A DNA stretch of 64,000 nt from Helichrysum umbraculigerum (lineage: Eukaryota > Streptophyta > Magnoliopsida > Asterales > Asteraceae): NCBI GenBank assembly GCA_949592205.1, contig CATIUR010000012.1:1177001-1241000 (forward strand), written 5' to 3'. Of this stretch, positions 22,203 to 33,417 are shown in pieces. Within the stretch, counting starts at the first letter, position 1. Every line of letters begins with the position of its first letter. The notes under the pieces were generated by a model. That model was not told where the DNA came from. It did not search any database and worked only from the letters and a program-made list of their open reading frames with translations. The position numbers and the translations under genes are program-made.

Positions 22203-22862
22203 TCACGGTGGTTCAAAGATAAAGACATCTTCCCTGATGGGAAAGTCTTCGAAGTAATGTTTTAAGCGATGACCATTAACCTTAAAATTACCTTCTGGTG
22301 CCTCGAGTTCGACTGCACCGTAAGGAAATACCTTTGATACTATGAATGGCCCGCTCCACCTGATCCTAAACTTGCCAGAGAATTTCTTGAATCGCGAGTT
22401 GAAAAGCAGCACTTTATCTCCTGTTTTGAATCTTGAGGGCCTCAGCTTAGCATCGTGAATTCTCTTAGTTCATTCCTTGAAGCTTAACGAACTGTCATAT
22501 GCCTGATCCCTTAGTTCGGCTATCTCGTTCAACTGCATTCGTCTATTTGCTCCAGCTGTAGAAATATCTAAGTTGCAATTATTCAAAGCCCAGTATGCTT
22601 TATATTCCAGCTCAATTGGTAGATGACATGCTTTGCCATAAACTAGACGATACGGTGTGGTTCCTAATGGTGTTTTATAGGTGGTTCTGAATGCCCACAA
22701 TGCATCATTTAATTTTTCAGCCCATTTGTACCCATGATTACCAACAGTTCTTTCCAAGATTCTTTTCAAAACTCGATTTGTTGCCTCAGCTTGCCCATTA
22801 GTTTGGGGGTGATAAGATGTTGATGTCTTGTGAGTGACACCATACTGTTGCAGAACTTTCAT
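22203..22862 (-). pseudogene. pol: Ath-1 integrase C-terminal part
   Basis: Continues the integrase core after an in-frame TAA at 22866-22868. It carries the third catalytic acidic residue in TNGQAEATNRVLKRILE (about residues 22-38), then the Athila-type integrase tail. An in-frame TGA at 22470-22472 precedes the last 90 codons, which include the KVLLFNSR and WSGPF motifs of the C-terminal SH3-like domain. The gene ends at 22203. There is no chromodomain, as expected for Athila. Confidence 0.88.
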
Positions 22863-22865
22863 GAA

Positions 22866-24074
22866 TTAAACATTGCAAAAGTGTGTACCACGATCACTAA
22901 TTATTGCTTTTGGAGTTCCAAATCGACTGAATAGCTTTTTGAGAAATTTGGTTACCACTTTGGCGTCATTTGTTGGGAGAGCTTGGGCTTCGGCCCACCT
23001 GGAGACGTAGTCGACTGCAACCAAGATGTACTCTTTACCGTTAGATTTAGGGAACGGTCCCATGAAATCTAATCCCCAGATATCGAAGATTTCCACGGCC
23101 TGTATGTTTGTGAGTGGCATTTCATTCCGGGCTGTTATATTGCCTTGTCTTTGGCAGATATCGTAGCGTCTCACCAGATCATACGCATCTTGAAATATGG
23201 TTGGCCAGAAAAATCCGGCATCGTATACTTTTCTTGCGGTCATGTTGGTACCGTGATGTCCTCCAGTAGGTCCATGGTGGCTTTGGTGTAAGATATGTTC
23301 TGCCTCTTTCCCATCAACGCATCTTCTAATGATTTGATCAGGGCAAACCTTAAAGAGGAAAGGATTGTCCCAATAGTAATACTTTATATCGCGGAAGAAT
23401 TTTTGTCTTCGAGAGGTTGGCATTCCTTTAGGTACGACTTTTCCCACCAAATAATTGGCATAGTCAGCATACCAGGGATCATTTGTAGATCGTGACCCTT
23501 GATAGTACTTACCCACATGCATGAGCTGTTCTTCTGGAAACTGGTCTTGAATGTCTTTCTCGTGCAACTTATCCATTGAAGGATTCTCTAATCGGCTGAG
23601 ATGGTCCGCCGCGACATTTTCTGCTCCCTTTTTGTCTTTGATCTCGATGTCGAATTCTTGAAGGAGTAGAATCCATCGTAGAAGGCGAGGTTTAGCATCT
23701 TGCTTCTTAAAAAGATATTTCAGAGCTGAGTGATCTGTATAGACAATAGTTTTGGACAAGATTAGATAAGAACGAAATTTATCAAAAGCAAATACTACCG
23801 CTAGCAGCTCCTTTTCTGTGGTCGTATAATTCTCTTGGGCGTCAGTGAGCGTTTTGTTGGCGTAGTATATTGGTTGAAACTGTTTCTCCTTCCGCTGTCC
23901 CAGAACTGCTCTGACTTCGAAATCACTGGCGTCGCACATGATTTCAAATGGGAGACTCCAGTCTGGAGCAACCATGATAGGTGCATGAACAAGCAGATCT
24001 TTCAGATGATCGAAGGCCTTCAGACATTCATCTGTAAAGACAAACGGAGTATCCTTTTCGAGGAGATGAGTCAT
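22866..24074 (-). pseudogene. pol: Ath-1 RNase H and integrase N-terminal part
   Basis: The RNase H domain starts near residue 43 (FEIMCDAS, with catalytic Asp; then TEKELLAVVFAFDKFRSYL and YTDHSALKYL). The integrase zinc-binding HHCC module is about residues 265-315, and the core starts near residue 335 (GLDFMGPFPKS, first Asp) with the second Asp in IISDRGTHF near 393. The frame ends in TAA at 22866, where the next 130 codons continue in the same frame. These domains would cleave template RNA and join element ends to host DNA. Confidence 0.9.
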
Positions 24075-24086
24075 AGGTCGGGATAT

Positions 24087-24971
24087 CTAAGAGAAATCTT
24101 TGATAAAGCGACGGTAGAACCCGGCGTGTCCTAGAAAACTTCGGATGGCTTTGACAGAGGTGGGTGGTGGAAGTTTTGAGATAGTCTCGACTTTTGCTTT
24201 GTCAACTTCATTTCCAGCTTTGGATATACGGTGTCCTAAAACTATGCCTTCTTTTACCATGAAATGGCATTTTTCCCAATTCAGAACTAGGTTCGATTCT
24301 TCACATCGGGTGAGCATCTTATTCAAGTTAGAAAGACAAGTGGTCAACGAATCTCCGAAAACCGAAAAATCATCCATGAACACTTCCATGCATTGTTCAA
24401 TCATGTTGTGGAAGATTGCTACCATGCATCTTTGAAATGTCGCCGATGCATTACATAAGCCAAAAGGCATACATCGATAGGCAAAGGTTCCGTATGGACA
24501 AGTGAACGTCGTCTTTTCTTGGTCCTTTGGATCAAGAGGTATCTGAAAATAGCCGGAGAAACCATCGAGGAAGCAATAGAATTCGTTTCCTGACAATCTT
24601 TCAAGCATCTGATCAATGAACGGTAGAGGGAAGTGATCTTTGCGTGTAGCTTCATTTAGTTTCCGATAGTCGATACATACCCTCCAACCGGTGACGGTTC
24701 GTGTTGGAATCAACTCGTTGTCTTCGTTAGCGATGACCGTCATGCCTCCTTTCTTTGGGACGACTTGAACTGGACTAACCCATGGGGAATCTGAAATAGG
24801 GTAAATTAAACCAGCATCCAGGAGTTTGATAACCTCCTTTTTCACCACGTCTTGAATCTTTGGGTTAACTCTCCTTTGCCTTTGAATAGAGGGCCTGAAG
24901 TCATTTTCCATTAAGATCTTGTGAGTGCAGTAATTTGGGCTGATCCCTTGTATCAGAGATTTTCCATGCAA
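24087..24971 (-). pseudogene. pol: Ath-1 reverse transcriptase
   Basis: Ty3-type reverse transcriptase. Motifs in order: VPKKGG and VCIDYRKLNE (about residues 71-105), FLDGFSGYFQI (134-144), MPFGLCNASATFQ (168-180), catalytic FMDD (198-201) and GHRISKAG. It overlaps the upstream protease-linker frame near 24950, so a frameshift separates them. It ends with an in-frame TAG at 24087-24089, after which the same frame reopens. As it stands it cannot make active enzyme. Confidence 0.9.
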
Positions 24972-26064
24972 TCGCTTTCTTATGTGACTTTAGAACCTCA
25001 ATGAGTAGTGCTTTCTCTTCAGGCTTCAGATCTTTAGATATGATAACCGATAAGTGCGAAGTTCCTTCGAGAAAAGCATATTCAAGGTGTGAGGGAAGTT
25101 CCTTCAGCTCCAATTCGGGTGGTTCTTCAGTGGAAGGCTTCATCCTTGCAATCTCGTCTCTTTTAAGCTCATCGTATGTTGTCTGATAATCTGACTCAAC
25201 TGCAGGTGCCTCTGGAATGTCGGTTGATGCTATTTCAACCCATTCTGTATTGTTGTAAAGATCATCTTTTCTCAGTTCATATTTTACTTGGGAAGATTGA
25301 GAGATTACATTATTTTCAGTGATTATTTCTTTGTTGTCCTTTGTGAATGCGAATCTCCGAAACTGAGCTGAAGAAGATGTGTTAAAAGTAATCTCTGGAT
25401 TCAAGTTTTCACAACTTTCAGAAAGTTGTGGATCGGATGGTTTAAGCATTGACTCCATTTCCTTGAGAGTCTTCAGAATTTCTTCTTTTGAGAGAGATGA
25501 TTCAAGAACTTCAGAATTAGGACTTCTTCTCAAGGGAGTGACCGGAGTGCCTTGTCCAAGTGGTACAGCAGTGATAAATCTGTTGGGCTGTAAGTTGGAA
25601 TTCTTTAAAGGTAATAGCACTTCCTTTGATGCAATGGACGGATCCGAGATAGCTGAGCATAGACCCACACCTTCTTCACAGATTTTCCTTGTTGTGATGA
25701 CAGTGTTTGGAAGGGGATTAATGCTGCTTACTGCGAGGATTTCTTCCAAGTGTTCTTCAATTATTTACTGCATAGAATCTACAAGACCAAGGTCTTCTCC
25801 CATAGGAAGTTTCATTAGTTTATCGACATTGAAGGTGACTTCCTCAGTTCCCACTCTAAGTTTTAAAGATTTTTCATTCACGTCAATGACGGCCTTGGTA
25901 GTATTTAGGAAAGGTCTGCCAAGGATGAGTGGTACCTGAGCGTCTTCCTCAATATCCATAACAACAAAATCAACAGGAAAGACGAATTTATCAACATGTA
26001 CCATAATATCTTCAGCAATTCCACGAGGGAGTTTAACTGATCTATTAGCTAATTGGATGGTCAT
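24901..26064 (-). pseudogene. pol: Ath-1 protease C-terminal part and linker
   Basis: The first piece (26064-25765, 99 codons) holds the distal retropepsin motif LILGRPFLNTTKAVIDV and ends in an in-frame TAA. The second piece (25749-24901, same frame) is the low-complexity linker between protease and reverse transcriptase, ending with AIAWKISD, which precedes the RT after a frameshift near 24960. Confidence 0.82.
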
Positions 26065-26079
26065 ACGGGTTGGTAAAAG

Positions 26080-27795
26080 TTAGGTTAATCCTAGTTTCCA
26101 ATAAAGTGAGTATGGCATAAGGTTTACACTAGCTCCTAAGTCAGCTAAGGCGTTACTTATTTGAACATCCTGAAGGTAACAAGGAATAGTGAAACGGCCA
26201 GTGTCTCCTAGCTTTGGGGGCAGTCCTTGTTGCATAATTAAAGAGCATTCTGCGTCTAAGGGCAAGTTAACTATTTGTCTAAGTTTTTCTTTGTTGGATA
26301 TAAGTTCTTTAAAGAATTTGGCACAACTAGGCATTTCAACTAAAGCATCTAATAATCGAACGTTTAAGTGTAGTCTTTTGAACATCTCTAGATATTTTCC
26401 AAACTGGGCTTCTTGTTTCTCTTTCTTAAGCCTACCAGGGAAAGGTATACGTGTTGGTTTAACTACTTCTGGGGCTTTGGAAGATTCTTGTTCAGGAGAA
26501 GTGACAGGAGTGTCAACAGGTACTGAATCAGTGGGTAGAGAAGAACTAGAAGGTTCGTCTGAAGGAATATCTACCGATTTCTCATTCTTAGTCTCTTTTC
26601 CGCCTCTAGTGATAACAAGGATATCATCATAATCATAAGATGAGTGATGAATAGCTTTGCTAATCGCTTCTTCTCTTTGCTTCTCCTCAACTTTTAAAAA
26701 CAATCTTTTAACATTATCCTCCATGTTTTTAATTAAATCGTTTAAAATTCTGAGCAAATAATCAATTTGGTTTTGAAAATCAACAATTTGTTTGTTTTTA
26801 TTATTTTGCTCAACCATGAAGTTATTGAAAATTGAATTGTTTAGATGAGAAGACAATTGAGAAGAAGTAGAGGGTGTAGAGGGAACTAACAAATGAGAGA
26901 TAGGTTGTTTGGATAACCGCTGAGTGAAAGGTTTTGAATGAATGATTTGATCAGTGGTTCCCGATGTGGTGAGAACATCTTCCTTGGCCTTTGAGCGTGA
27001 GAAGAGCCTTTGAGGTGAGAAGAGCCTTTGAGGTTGCTTCTTAGGTTTGGAAGAGTCTTGCATATCACTAACAACTTTAGAGATGGATTCGAGTTGAGCT
27101 CTTAAAGTGTCGAACGCTTGAGTAGAAGTGTCCTTGTTTTCCGAGGTTGATTCATCAAACTCCAAGTCATGTTGGTGCATCGTTATCGTCTCGATCAACT
27201 TCCAGGCTTCTTCTGAAGTATGTAGCATGAAATTTCCAGATGAAGCAGCATCGAGGGTTTGTTGGTGATGAGGATTCAGACTGTTGTAGAATGTGCAGAC
27301 CAGATTCGTTTCAGCCAACTGATGATTCGGACATCTTCCAAGCAGATTCTTAAAGCGTTCCCAAGCTGAGCTTAATGATTTAGTAGTTCCTTGACGAAAG
27401 TTAATGATTTCATTTTTGAGCTTGGTTTGTAGGGACGGAGGGAAAAACTTAGCTAAGAACTTAGTAGCCATCTCCTCCCATGTATGAATCGAATTGGATT
27501 CGAGTTCATAAAACCATGTCTGAGCTCGGAAAGCTAAAGAATAAGGAAACAGGTGAAGTCGGGTGACTTTGACACTGGATCCGGTTTGTTCGAAAGAGTC
27601 GGAAAGGTTGATAAACTTGTTAAGGTGGGAGTTTGGATTTTCAACCGAAAGACCATGAAATTGACACTGAGATTTAAGTAATTTAATGAAGTGTGGTCTG
27701 ATTTCAAGGGTTTCGTCGGTTGGTGATACGATTGGTCCTCCTCGTCCCTCTAGCAGTGGTTGGGTTGATGAGGCGAGAGTGATACGATTCGCCAT
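26080..27795 (-). pseudogene. gag: Ath-1 gag and start of protease
   Basis: Athila-type gag of about 570 codons. The Retrotrans_gag region is about residues 60-200: LHLFPYSLAFRAQTWFYEL, then KFLAKFFPP, then SAWERFKNLLGRCPNH. A hydrophilic spacer follows, then KEKQEAQFGKYLEMFKRLHLN. The active-site region of the protease reads LADLGASVNLMPYSL, with DLGA as usual in Athila rather than DTGA. An in-frame TAA at 26080-26082 cuts the protease in two. The start codon lies about 170 bases inside the primer site. Confidence 0.9.
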
Positions 27796-27966
27796 AACTT
27801 GTTTTAGAAGAAAATAGGGTTTTGGAAAGGATAGGTTTAACTAAGGACGGGAAATTAAAAACTAACTAACCTAGGGATAAAAACTGTAACTTCCGGATGA
27901 TATTGATCTTCCGTAAGGATCGCTAAATAACTAAGATAACAAAATCCCTAAAATCGGTCGTTGTAG

Positions 27967-27984
27967 TCCCCGGCAGCGGCGCCA
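27967..27984 (-). other. Primer-binding site of Ath-1 (tRNA-Asp)
   Basis: Minus-strand TGGCGCCGCTGCCGGGGA, same site and same mismatch as Ath-2; six bases inside the LTR. Confidence 0.85.
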
Positions 27985-27990
27985 AAAGCT

Positions 27991-28752
27991 TGTCGTGCCT
28001 CCCAGTGGTCGGACGGGTTTTTTAATCTGGTCGTTGAACCAACCAACCAGGATGCGCGGACAGGGTTTAAATTTATAGAGCAGGGGAATCCTAAGTTGTA
28101 TACTACTGACAGACCTAAAAGGGCAGTAAGTGGTATGTATGACTCAGGTGTCGTTCTTCAAACTACAACGGGCATGGGAGTCTAGGAAATTTTATTATCT
28201 TTGGAGATTCAGCTAGGGTTTTTAAAAGCTTTTGGATAGGTTTGATTTTTATAACTAAATACTAATTTAAATAAAGAAAATAAAACAAAAGAGGTTTGTA
28301 CGGAGACTCGGTCAACAGAGGATAACCGAGTGTTTACTATGATTTCATTATGTGTTATCGATGAATAGTCAAGGGTAAGGCTACTAGATGTGATGACTAA
28401 TCCGGAGAGGATAGAAACATAATTAATGCAAAGTATTGTACCTACGACCGTTCCGCGGCTTCCATACGTTTGTACTCCACCAATTGGTGTTTCCAGCACT
28501 ATACCAAGTAATAGGGCGTTTTACGGTTTTTCCGTTACATTAATTAGGGTTCCACATTACTCTCGCAGATTTCCTATATCCTAATGAGCTACAACTACGA
28601 GCCTATTAAATATCTAACGTAGAGTTGTCCGCAATCAGATAAATAACATGTCACGTGGATAGCAGTTATAGAAGTCAAATACACCGGAAGTTCTCCCAAA
28701 TGTACAGACCAATTTAACCGACGACTATCCTCGAATCCTGGTCCCCAGTCAC
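27991..28752 (-). repeat. Ath-1 5' LTR, U5-side part
   Basis: Starts TGTCGTGCCTCCC and is interrupted by Cop-1. Related to the Ath-2 LTR near the end but clearly diverged. Last five bases GTCAC (28748-28752) are the Cop-1 target duplication. Confidence 0.88.
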
Positions 28753-29028
28753 TGTAAGTCCCCTAGTTTTAGGATCGATAACTTCGTTATCTGTAGTATT
28801 AAGGTGCGGAATCCCTCAATACGGTGTTATCTTACTAACAACGAATATGTTCGTAATTGCGTATATTAAAGCTTAACTTTAAACGAATAATACGTCAAAG
28901 CCTAGCCGTTAGGTTTAAGTTTTCTCTGGTTTGTCGAGTTCGAAGATCAGAAAACCGAATGCCAAAAATTTTTTGTTTTTCACGTATGAAAAATCATTAT
29001 ATAGTCTGGTCCCGGCTCGGCTCGCATG
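28753..29028 (-). repeat. Cop-1 3' LTR, left part
   Basis: Matches 51750-52025. Bases 29024-29028 (GCATG) are the Tek-2 target duplication. The remainder is at 38110-38423. Confidence 0.92.
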
Positions 29029-31924
29029 TGTAACACCCTCAAATTTCGGTTTGCGGAAGCTGTCGGGTCGGGTGTTACTAAATCAAATATCACAGCATAA
29101 GATACATAATGAACGACTCTAAATGAGACATTTGAAAATGGTTATACATTTCGTAAATAAAAATGTTTACAACGTTATAAGTTTAACAACAAATTCCAAA
29201 TACATAATTGGAAAATATGAAAGTAAATGCAGAGTAGTCCCATTTGTTGAAAATATGCGACTCGAACTAGTAAGATCTTGTAGTAATCCTAATCCTGCTG
29301 GGCACCTGAGAACACATGCTAAAACAGGTCAGCTATAAAGCTGGTGAGTTCATAGGTTTGTTAGTTGAAAACATAAAGTATAAATCTTGTATGTTTTGAG
29401 AAGTTGTTCAGAATCCACGATTCTGATTTGTAGCAATTTGTAGATGTAATTACCAATGTGTAATTCGAAAGTTTAGGTATCTAATACCTAATCAATTGTA
29501 GTCCGTACCTAAGTACACAATAATTGAGGCATACCTAGCCTGAATACCTATCTGGTATGAGTAAGTGTATAATGGGAGGCAATACCTGCCTAAGTTGTAA
29601 CCAAATAACTGTATGACCACGTCATATGATAGTAAGTAGCTGTAGTCCCGCAGAACTATGATTTAATATATGAGGTGTTGCATCCAGCAACAAGTGATTG
29701 TAGATCCGCAGATCTATGTTTGAACGTTTAGCGTGTCCGTTTACCCGATTAGCATAAGCTAACCCGGACATGAATTGAGCTAACGGCCTCGCGTGGCAGC
29801 ACCCCCGATCCGTTAACTTATTGTGAATCCCGAGTATAACTCGCTGATCCATTGATTGAAGTTTCGTCCACTGCAATACCGTGGTTTCGTTTTGTGCCCA
29901 CTTTACCGTGGCATCGTTTGGTGCCCGCTGCAATACCGCGGCATCGTTTTTGGAATTGCTCGCAGCAATTTGTGATTGAGCCGGCAGTACAACGACATGC
30001 CCGACTAAGTTGTTTGAGAGCCAGCAGTACTCGACATGCCTGACTAAGTAGATCGTATAATAGTATGTAGATATTCATCAGGTGACACCCCTACGGTTGG
30101 ATTACATCCTGGGCCGGGGGACCATCCCTGGTTGGATTACATCCTGAGCCAGAGTCGTCACCAGTTGAGTCGTATAGATATAGGAAGTCTGTACTAACTT
30201 GTAATAATATTGTATACTCCTAGCCTAAAGCCTAGCAAGTACATATAACGGAGTCTTGGGAAAATGTTCACTTAAGTTCAGTTCCCATTCTAGTGATAAT
30301 GGAGTGTGTCGACAGTTTTAGTTCTTAAAGAATAACTAAACTTGTAACAGTATAAATATTGTTCAGTGTAGGTAGAACTAACTAGTTCTAATGTATTCAA
30401 TGTTATTGTCCCGTGACAATATGGCCAAAAGATTTCGATAACTAAATCAAGTTATGTGTTGGTAATCGTTTTCCAACGACCTAACCGGGTACGATTGTAA
30501 CCTATCTAGGTAAGTATTGATATTGTTCTAAAACAATATTGCGGGTGTAACTCCTAAGTATTACATATTTTGTATTACATACAGTAATAAAAATAGTTGT
30601 GATTTATAAACAATTATTTATATAATTCGACAACAGAAATTGAGCATGTGTTTCACCCCGAAAATAGTAAAAAGTTGAAAGAGTGGGGCTATGAAACTCA
30701 CCTGTGAGTTGTTAGCGATACGATGATATGCGCGTCGTCCGAATGGTAACCTTCTAATGTCCTAAACACGTAAGGTTGTATAAGTACGAGATCAAATAGT
30801 CTGACCAAGTAAGTCGTTCGAATGTTTGTTTGTCGCTTGTTTTTAAAGACCGTGTACGGGGGTTCGGGGGCAGCGCCCCTGATAGCGGGGTCCAAGGGGT
30901 GGCAACCCCTGGCGGGGTCCAAGGGGCAGAGCCCCTGGCTGGGGTCGAGCTGCCAGGTCAGCTTGGAAAAATTTTATTTCTACTACTCTGCTTTAGAGAA
31001 AACGCATTCGAAATCCAAATTTGGGTAAAATCGAGTGGTAAAATTTGGTTGTCAATACCTAGTGAAAAACATAGGTTTTTAAGGTTCTGCGACGTCAGAT
31101 GCGACGTCAGATGCGACGTCAGATGCGACGTAGAGTCCTGCGTCGCTATGTGCGACGTCGCAATTTAATGCGACATTGTGTGTTACGTCGCAATGTGCGG
31201 CGTTTAAGATTTACTGCGACGTAGGGTGTTACGTCGCATCATGCGACGTTGAGATGTTTTTGCGACGTTGGCTGCGACGTCGGCTGCGACGTCGCAGCAC
31301 TGTTTTTGGTCCCTGCGACGTAGCGGACTGTTCGACGATTTCAAGATCCAAATCGAGTTTTGGCTCGATTTTTGGGTGTTTTGATGTTATAGAAAGCTTC
31401 TAGCATGTATTTTGAAGTAATCTAAGTAATTTATAGAAAGAGAAACGATTTCTAGAGAGAGAAAGTGATAAATCTTACTTTTTGATGAAAATGGAGATGG
31501 AGATGATGGTGAAGAAGATGGAGATGATGATGTCCGGTTTTGATGATGATGAACTCTGAAAATGACGATGATGATGAGGATGATTCCGATTTTGATGATG
31601 ATGAATTTGTTGTTGATGTTGTTGGTTGTTGTTGTTTAAGAGAAAGAGATGAGAGAAAGTAGGTGAAAAAGAAGAAAAAGAAATGAGGAAATGAGATGGG
31701 GGTTTGGGTTTTTGTTAAAACTCAGATCCCCAAATGCGGGGACTGTGGTCTCCAACCACAGTACAAAATGCTCGTGTTTTATATCCGAAAATAAAGTAAA
31801 TTTAATATTTTAATTTCATAATTTTGTTTACGCTTTTAGTAAAAATGTTTCCTTTGAACTTTAAAATGTAATTATTTAAAGTTTAAAATCGGCGCGAAAT
31901 TTGACTTTTTGACCGGGTGTTACA
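29029..31924 (-). repeat. Tek-2 3' LTR
   Basis: Copy of 35197-38104. Contains the CGACGTC array (31088-31322), many short hairpins (about 29400-30560), the conserved donor-like motif near 30700 and a terminal stem-loop (29030-29078). ORFs inside it are array translations, not genes. Confidence 0.94.
31088..31322. repeat. TGCGACGTC array in Tek-2 3' LTR
   Basis: A 12-bp unit containing TGCGACGTC is in tandem three times here and four times in the other LTR (37256-37310). It is followed by scattered TGCGACGT and ACGTCGCA words in both orientations, including full TGCGACGTCGCA palindromes (31151 and near 31286). Confidence 0.85.
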
Positions 31925-31940
31925 TTCTCCCCCTGTTAAG
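31925..31940 (-). other. Polypurine tract of Tek-2
   Basis: Minus-strand CTTAACAGGGGGAGAAT next to the 3' LTR. A conserved hairpin, AATTTCGGGACGAAATT, lies at 31943-31959. Confidence 0.83.
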
Positions 31941-31959
31941 AAAATTTCGTCCCGAAATT

Positions 31960-32445
31960 TAAAGTGATGTCAGGGTTGCGCATGGTCTGGGGAGCAATGC
32001 ACGTACGAGGTATTTGTCGAATAGATTGCCGACACATGATGTCTATAACGAGGTTGAATAGCAGTCACTCCATGACCGTATCATGTTTAATCGTTGTAGT
32101 CATATTCTGACTATATTGTTTGTTCGAGTTATAGTTTTATTGTTGTTACAGGGTAATCGTTTACTTTGTAGTCCACCCGAGACTAGATAGTTGTCACATA
32201 GTGACCGTTTAGTGGATAGTCCTATCAGGACTAAGTAATTTGTGAACATTCAGTTGGTCCAGTTTGCTAAACGCAAACTTTGAGTTTTACGTTGTCCTAG
32301 GCTAACTAGCCCTAAGATGTCATCGATATTAGTTTGATAAAAATGATATCGGGGATAATAAGTACGTGTTTAGCGAATTTATAATTGAAGGGTTATGTTT
32401 TCGAGGAGAAATTGTACTTACATTATCGTTGGAGATTTATTTGAT
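31960..32445 (-). other. Tek-2 3' untranslated region
   Basis: No ORF. A run of perfect short hairpins is visible, for example TAGTCC-TATCA-GGACTA, GTCAC-ATA-GTGAC, AGTTTGC-TAAAC-GCAAACT and GGCTA-AC-TAGCC. Confidence 0.65.
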
Positions 32446-33417
32446 TTACTCGGAGTCGATTAAGTGAATTTTGCGTCTTTTTGGGCAGTCCTTCTTGTAA
32501 TGACCGGGTTCCTTACATTTGAAGCATATCCTTCGAGAGTCGGGATTGGCGGGAACTCTGCAGTCCCGGATTACGTGACCGTATCGTTGGCATCTTTCGC
32601 AGGGTAATCCGCATAATCCGTCATGATGACGTTTACAGCCGTGACAAAATGGTTTGTTACCCGCATAGCCTTGTCTTTCGTTGGGTTCGACAGCATAGTA
32701 CCCCAAGGGTTCAGGTTGATTGGTTGGATTTTGACTAGAGCTGGAATTCCCACTCCATTTTGTTAGGTTGTTTTCGGTTGTAGTGGCTTCGCGTCGTTCC
32801 CTCTGTGCCATAAGTCTGTGGGCCATACGAATGGCCTCTTCAATAGTAGTGGGTTTGGAGGCGGTGACCATTCCCTCAATTAATAGTGGGAGTCCACCGG
32901 TGTACCTTGCGATTTGTTGACTTTCAGGGTTTACGATGGTTGGGCAAAGGTGTGCTAGTTGTTGAAAACGGTTGATATATGTTTCGATGTCGTTGTCCTT
33001 TACGGTGAGGTGCCAAAGTTCGTCCTCGAGTTTGTGAAGTACTTCGATGGGACAATACTTGTCCTTCATGATTCGTTTCAGGTCTTCCCACGAAAGTTCG
33101 TGAGCAGTGTCGATTCCTACAGTTCGGGCGTGAAAATTCCACCAGGTAGAAGCATCATCCTGGAGGGTGTATGTGGCGTACAAGACTTTGCAGTCGTCGG
33201 GGCAGTTGCAAACGTGAAATATGGATTCCATTCTCTCGAAACATCGAATTAATCCGATAGCTCCTTCAGTACCAACGAAGTTTGGTGGTTCGCACCTCAG
33301 AAAATCCTTAAAAGTGCAAGGCTTTTCTTGGTTCCGAGCAGCTAGGGTCGCAGTCACTGCTTGATTAATAATTTGATCGTGCTCAGCTCGAGTGAAAGTT
33401 TGTCGTTTAGGAGGCAT
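32446..33417 (-). CDS. gag: Gag protein of Tek-2
   Basis: Open frame. I start it at 33417 (MPPKRQ) because that start is shared with Tek-1 and Tek-3, and because a splice-acceptor-like tract abuts it, although nine upstream codons are open. The Retrotrans_gag region is about residues 35-210 (GTEGAIGLIRCFERMES, then ASTWWNFHARTVG). Two CCHC knuckles, CERCQRYGHVIRDC and CFKCKEPGHYKKDC, are near the C terminus. It ends soon after the second knuckle, where an autonomous element would run on into protease. Uninterrupted, so probably functional as a structural protein or for RNA packaging. Confidence 0.88.
   Translation of the reverse strand: MPPKRQTFTRAEHDQIINQAVTATLAARNQEKPCTFKDFLRCEPPNFVGTEGAIGLIRCFERMESIFHVCNCPDDCKVLYATYTLQDDASTWWNFHARTVGIDTAHELSWEDLKRIMKDKYCPIEVLHKLEDELWHLTVKDNDIETYINRFQQLAHLCPTIVNPESQQIARYTGGLPLLIEGMVTASKPTTIEEAIRMAHRLMAQRERREATTTENNLTKWSGNSSSSQNPTNQPEPLGYYAVEPNERQGYAGNKPFCHGCKRHHDGLCGLPCERCQRYGHVIRDCRVPANPDSRRICFKCKEPGHYKKDCPKRRKIHLIDSE

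Noticed and set aside
29622..30078. Overlapping ORFs of about 100 codons in both Tek-2 LTRs
   Set aside because: They lie in the hairpin-rich LTR segment, lack domains and are present only because the LTR is duplicated.
30822..31403. ORFs rich in Cys-Asp-Val repeats in the Tek-2 LTR
   Set aside because: They translate the CGACGTC array and a GC-rich repeat of GGGGTCCAAGGGG; no protein family, and present in both LTRs.
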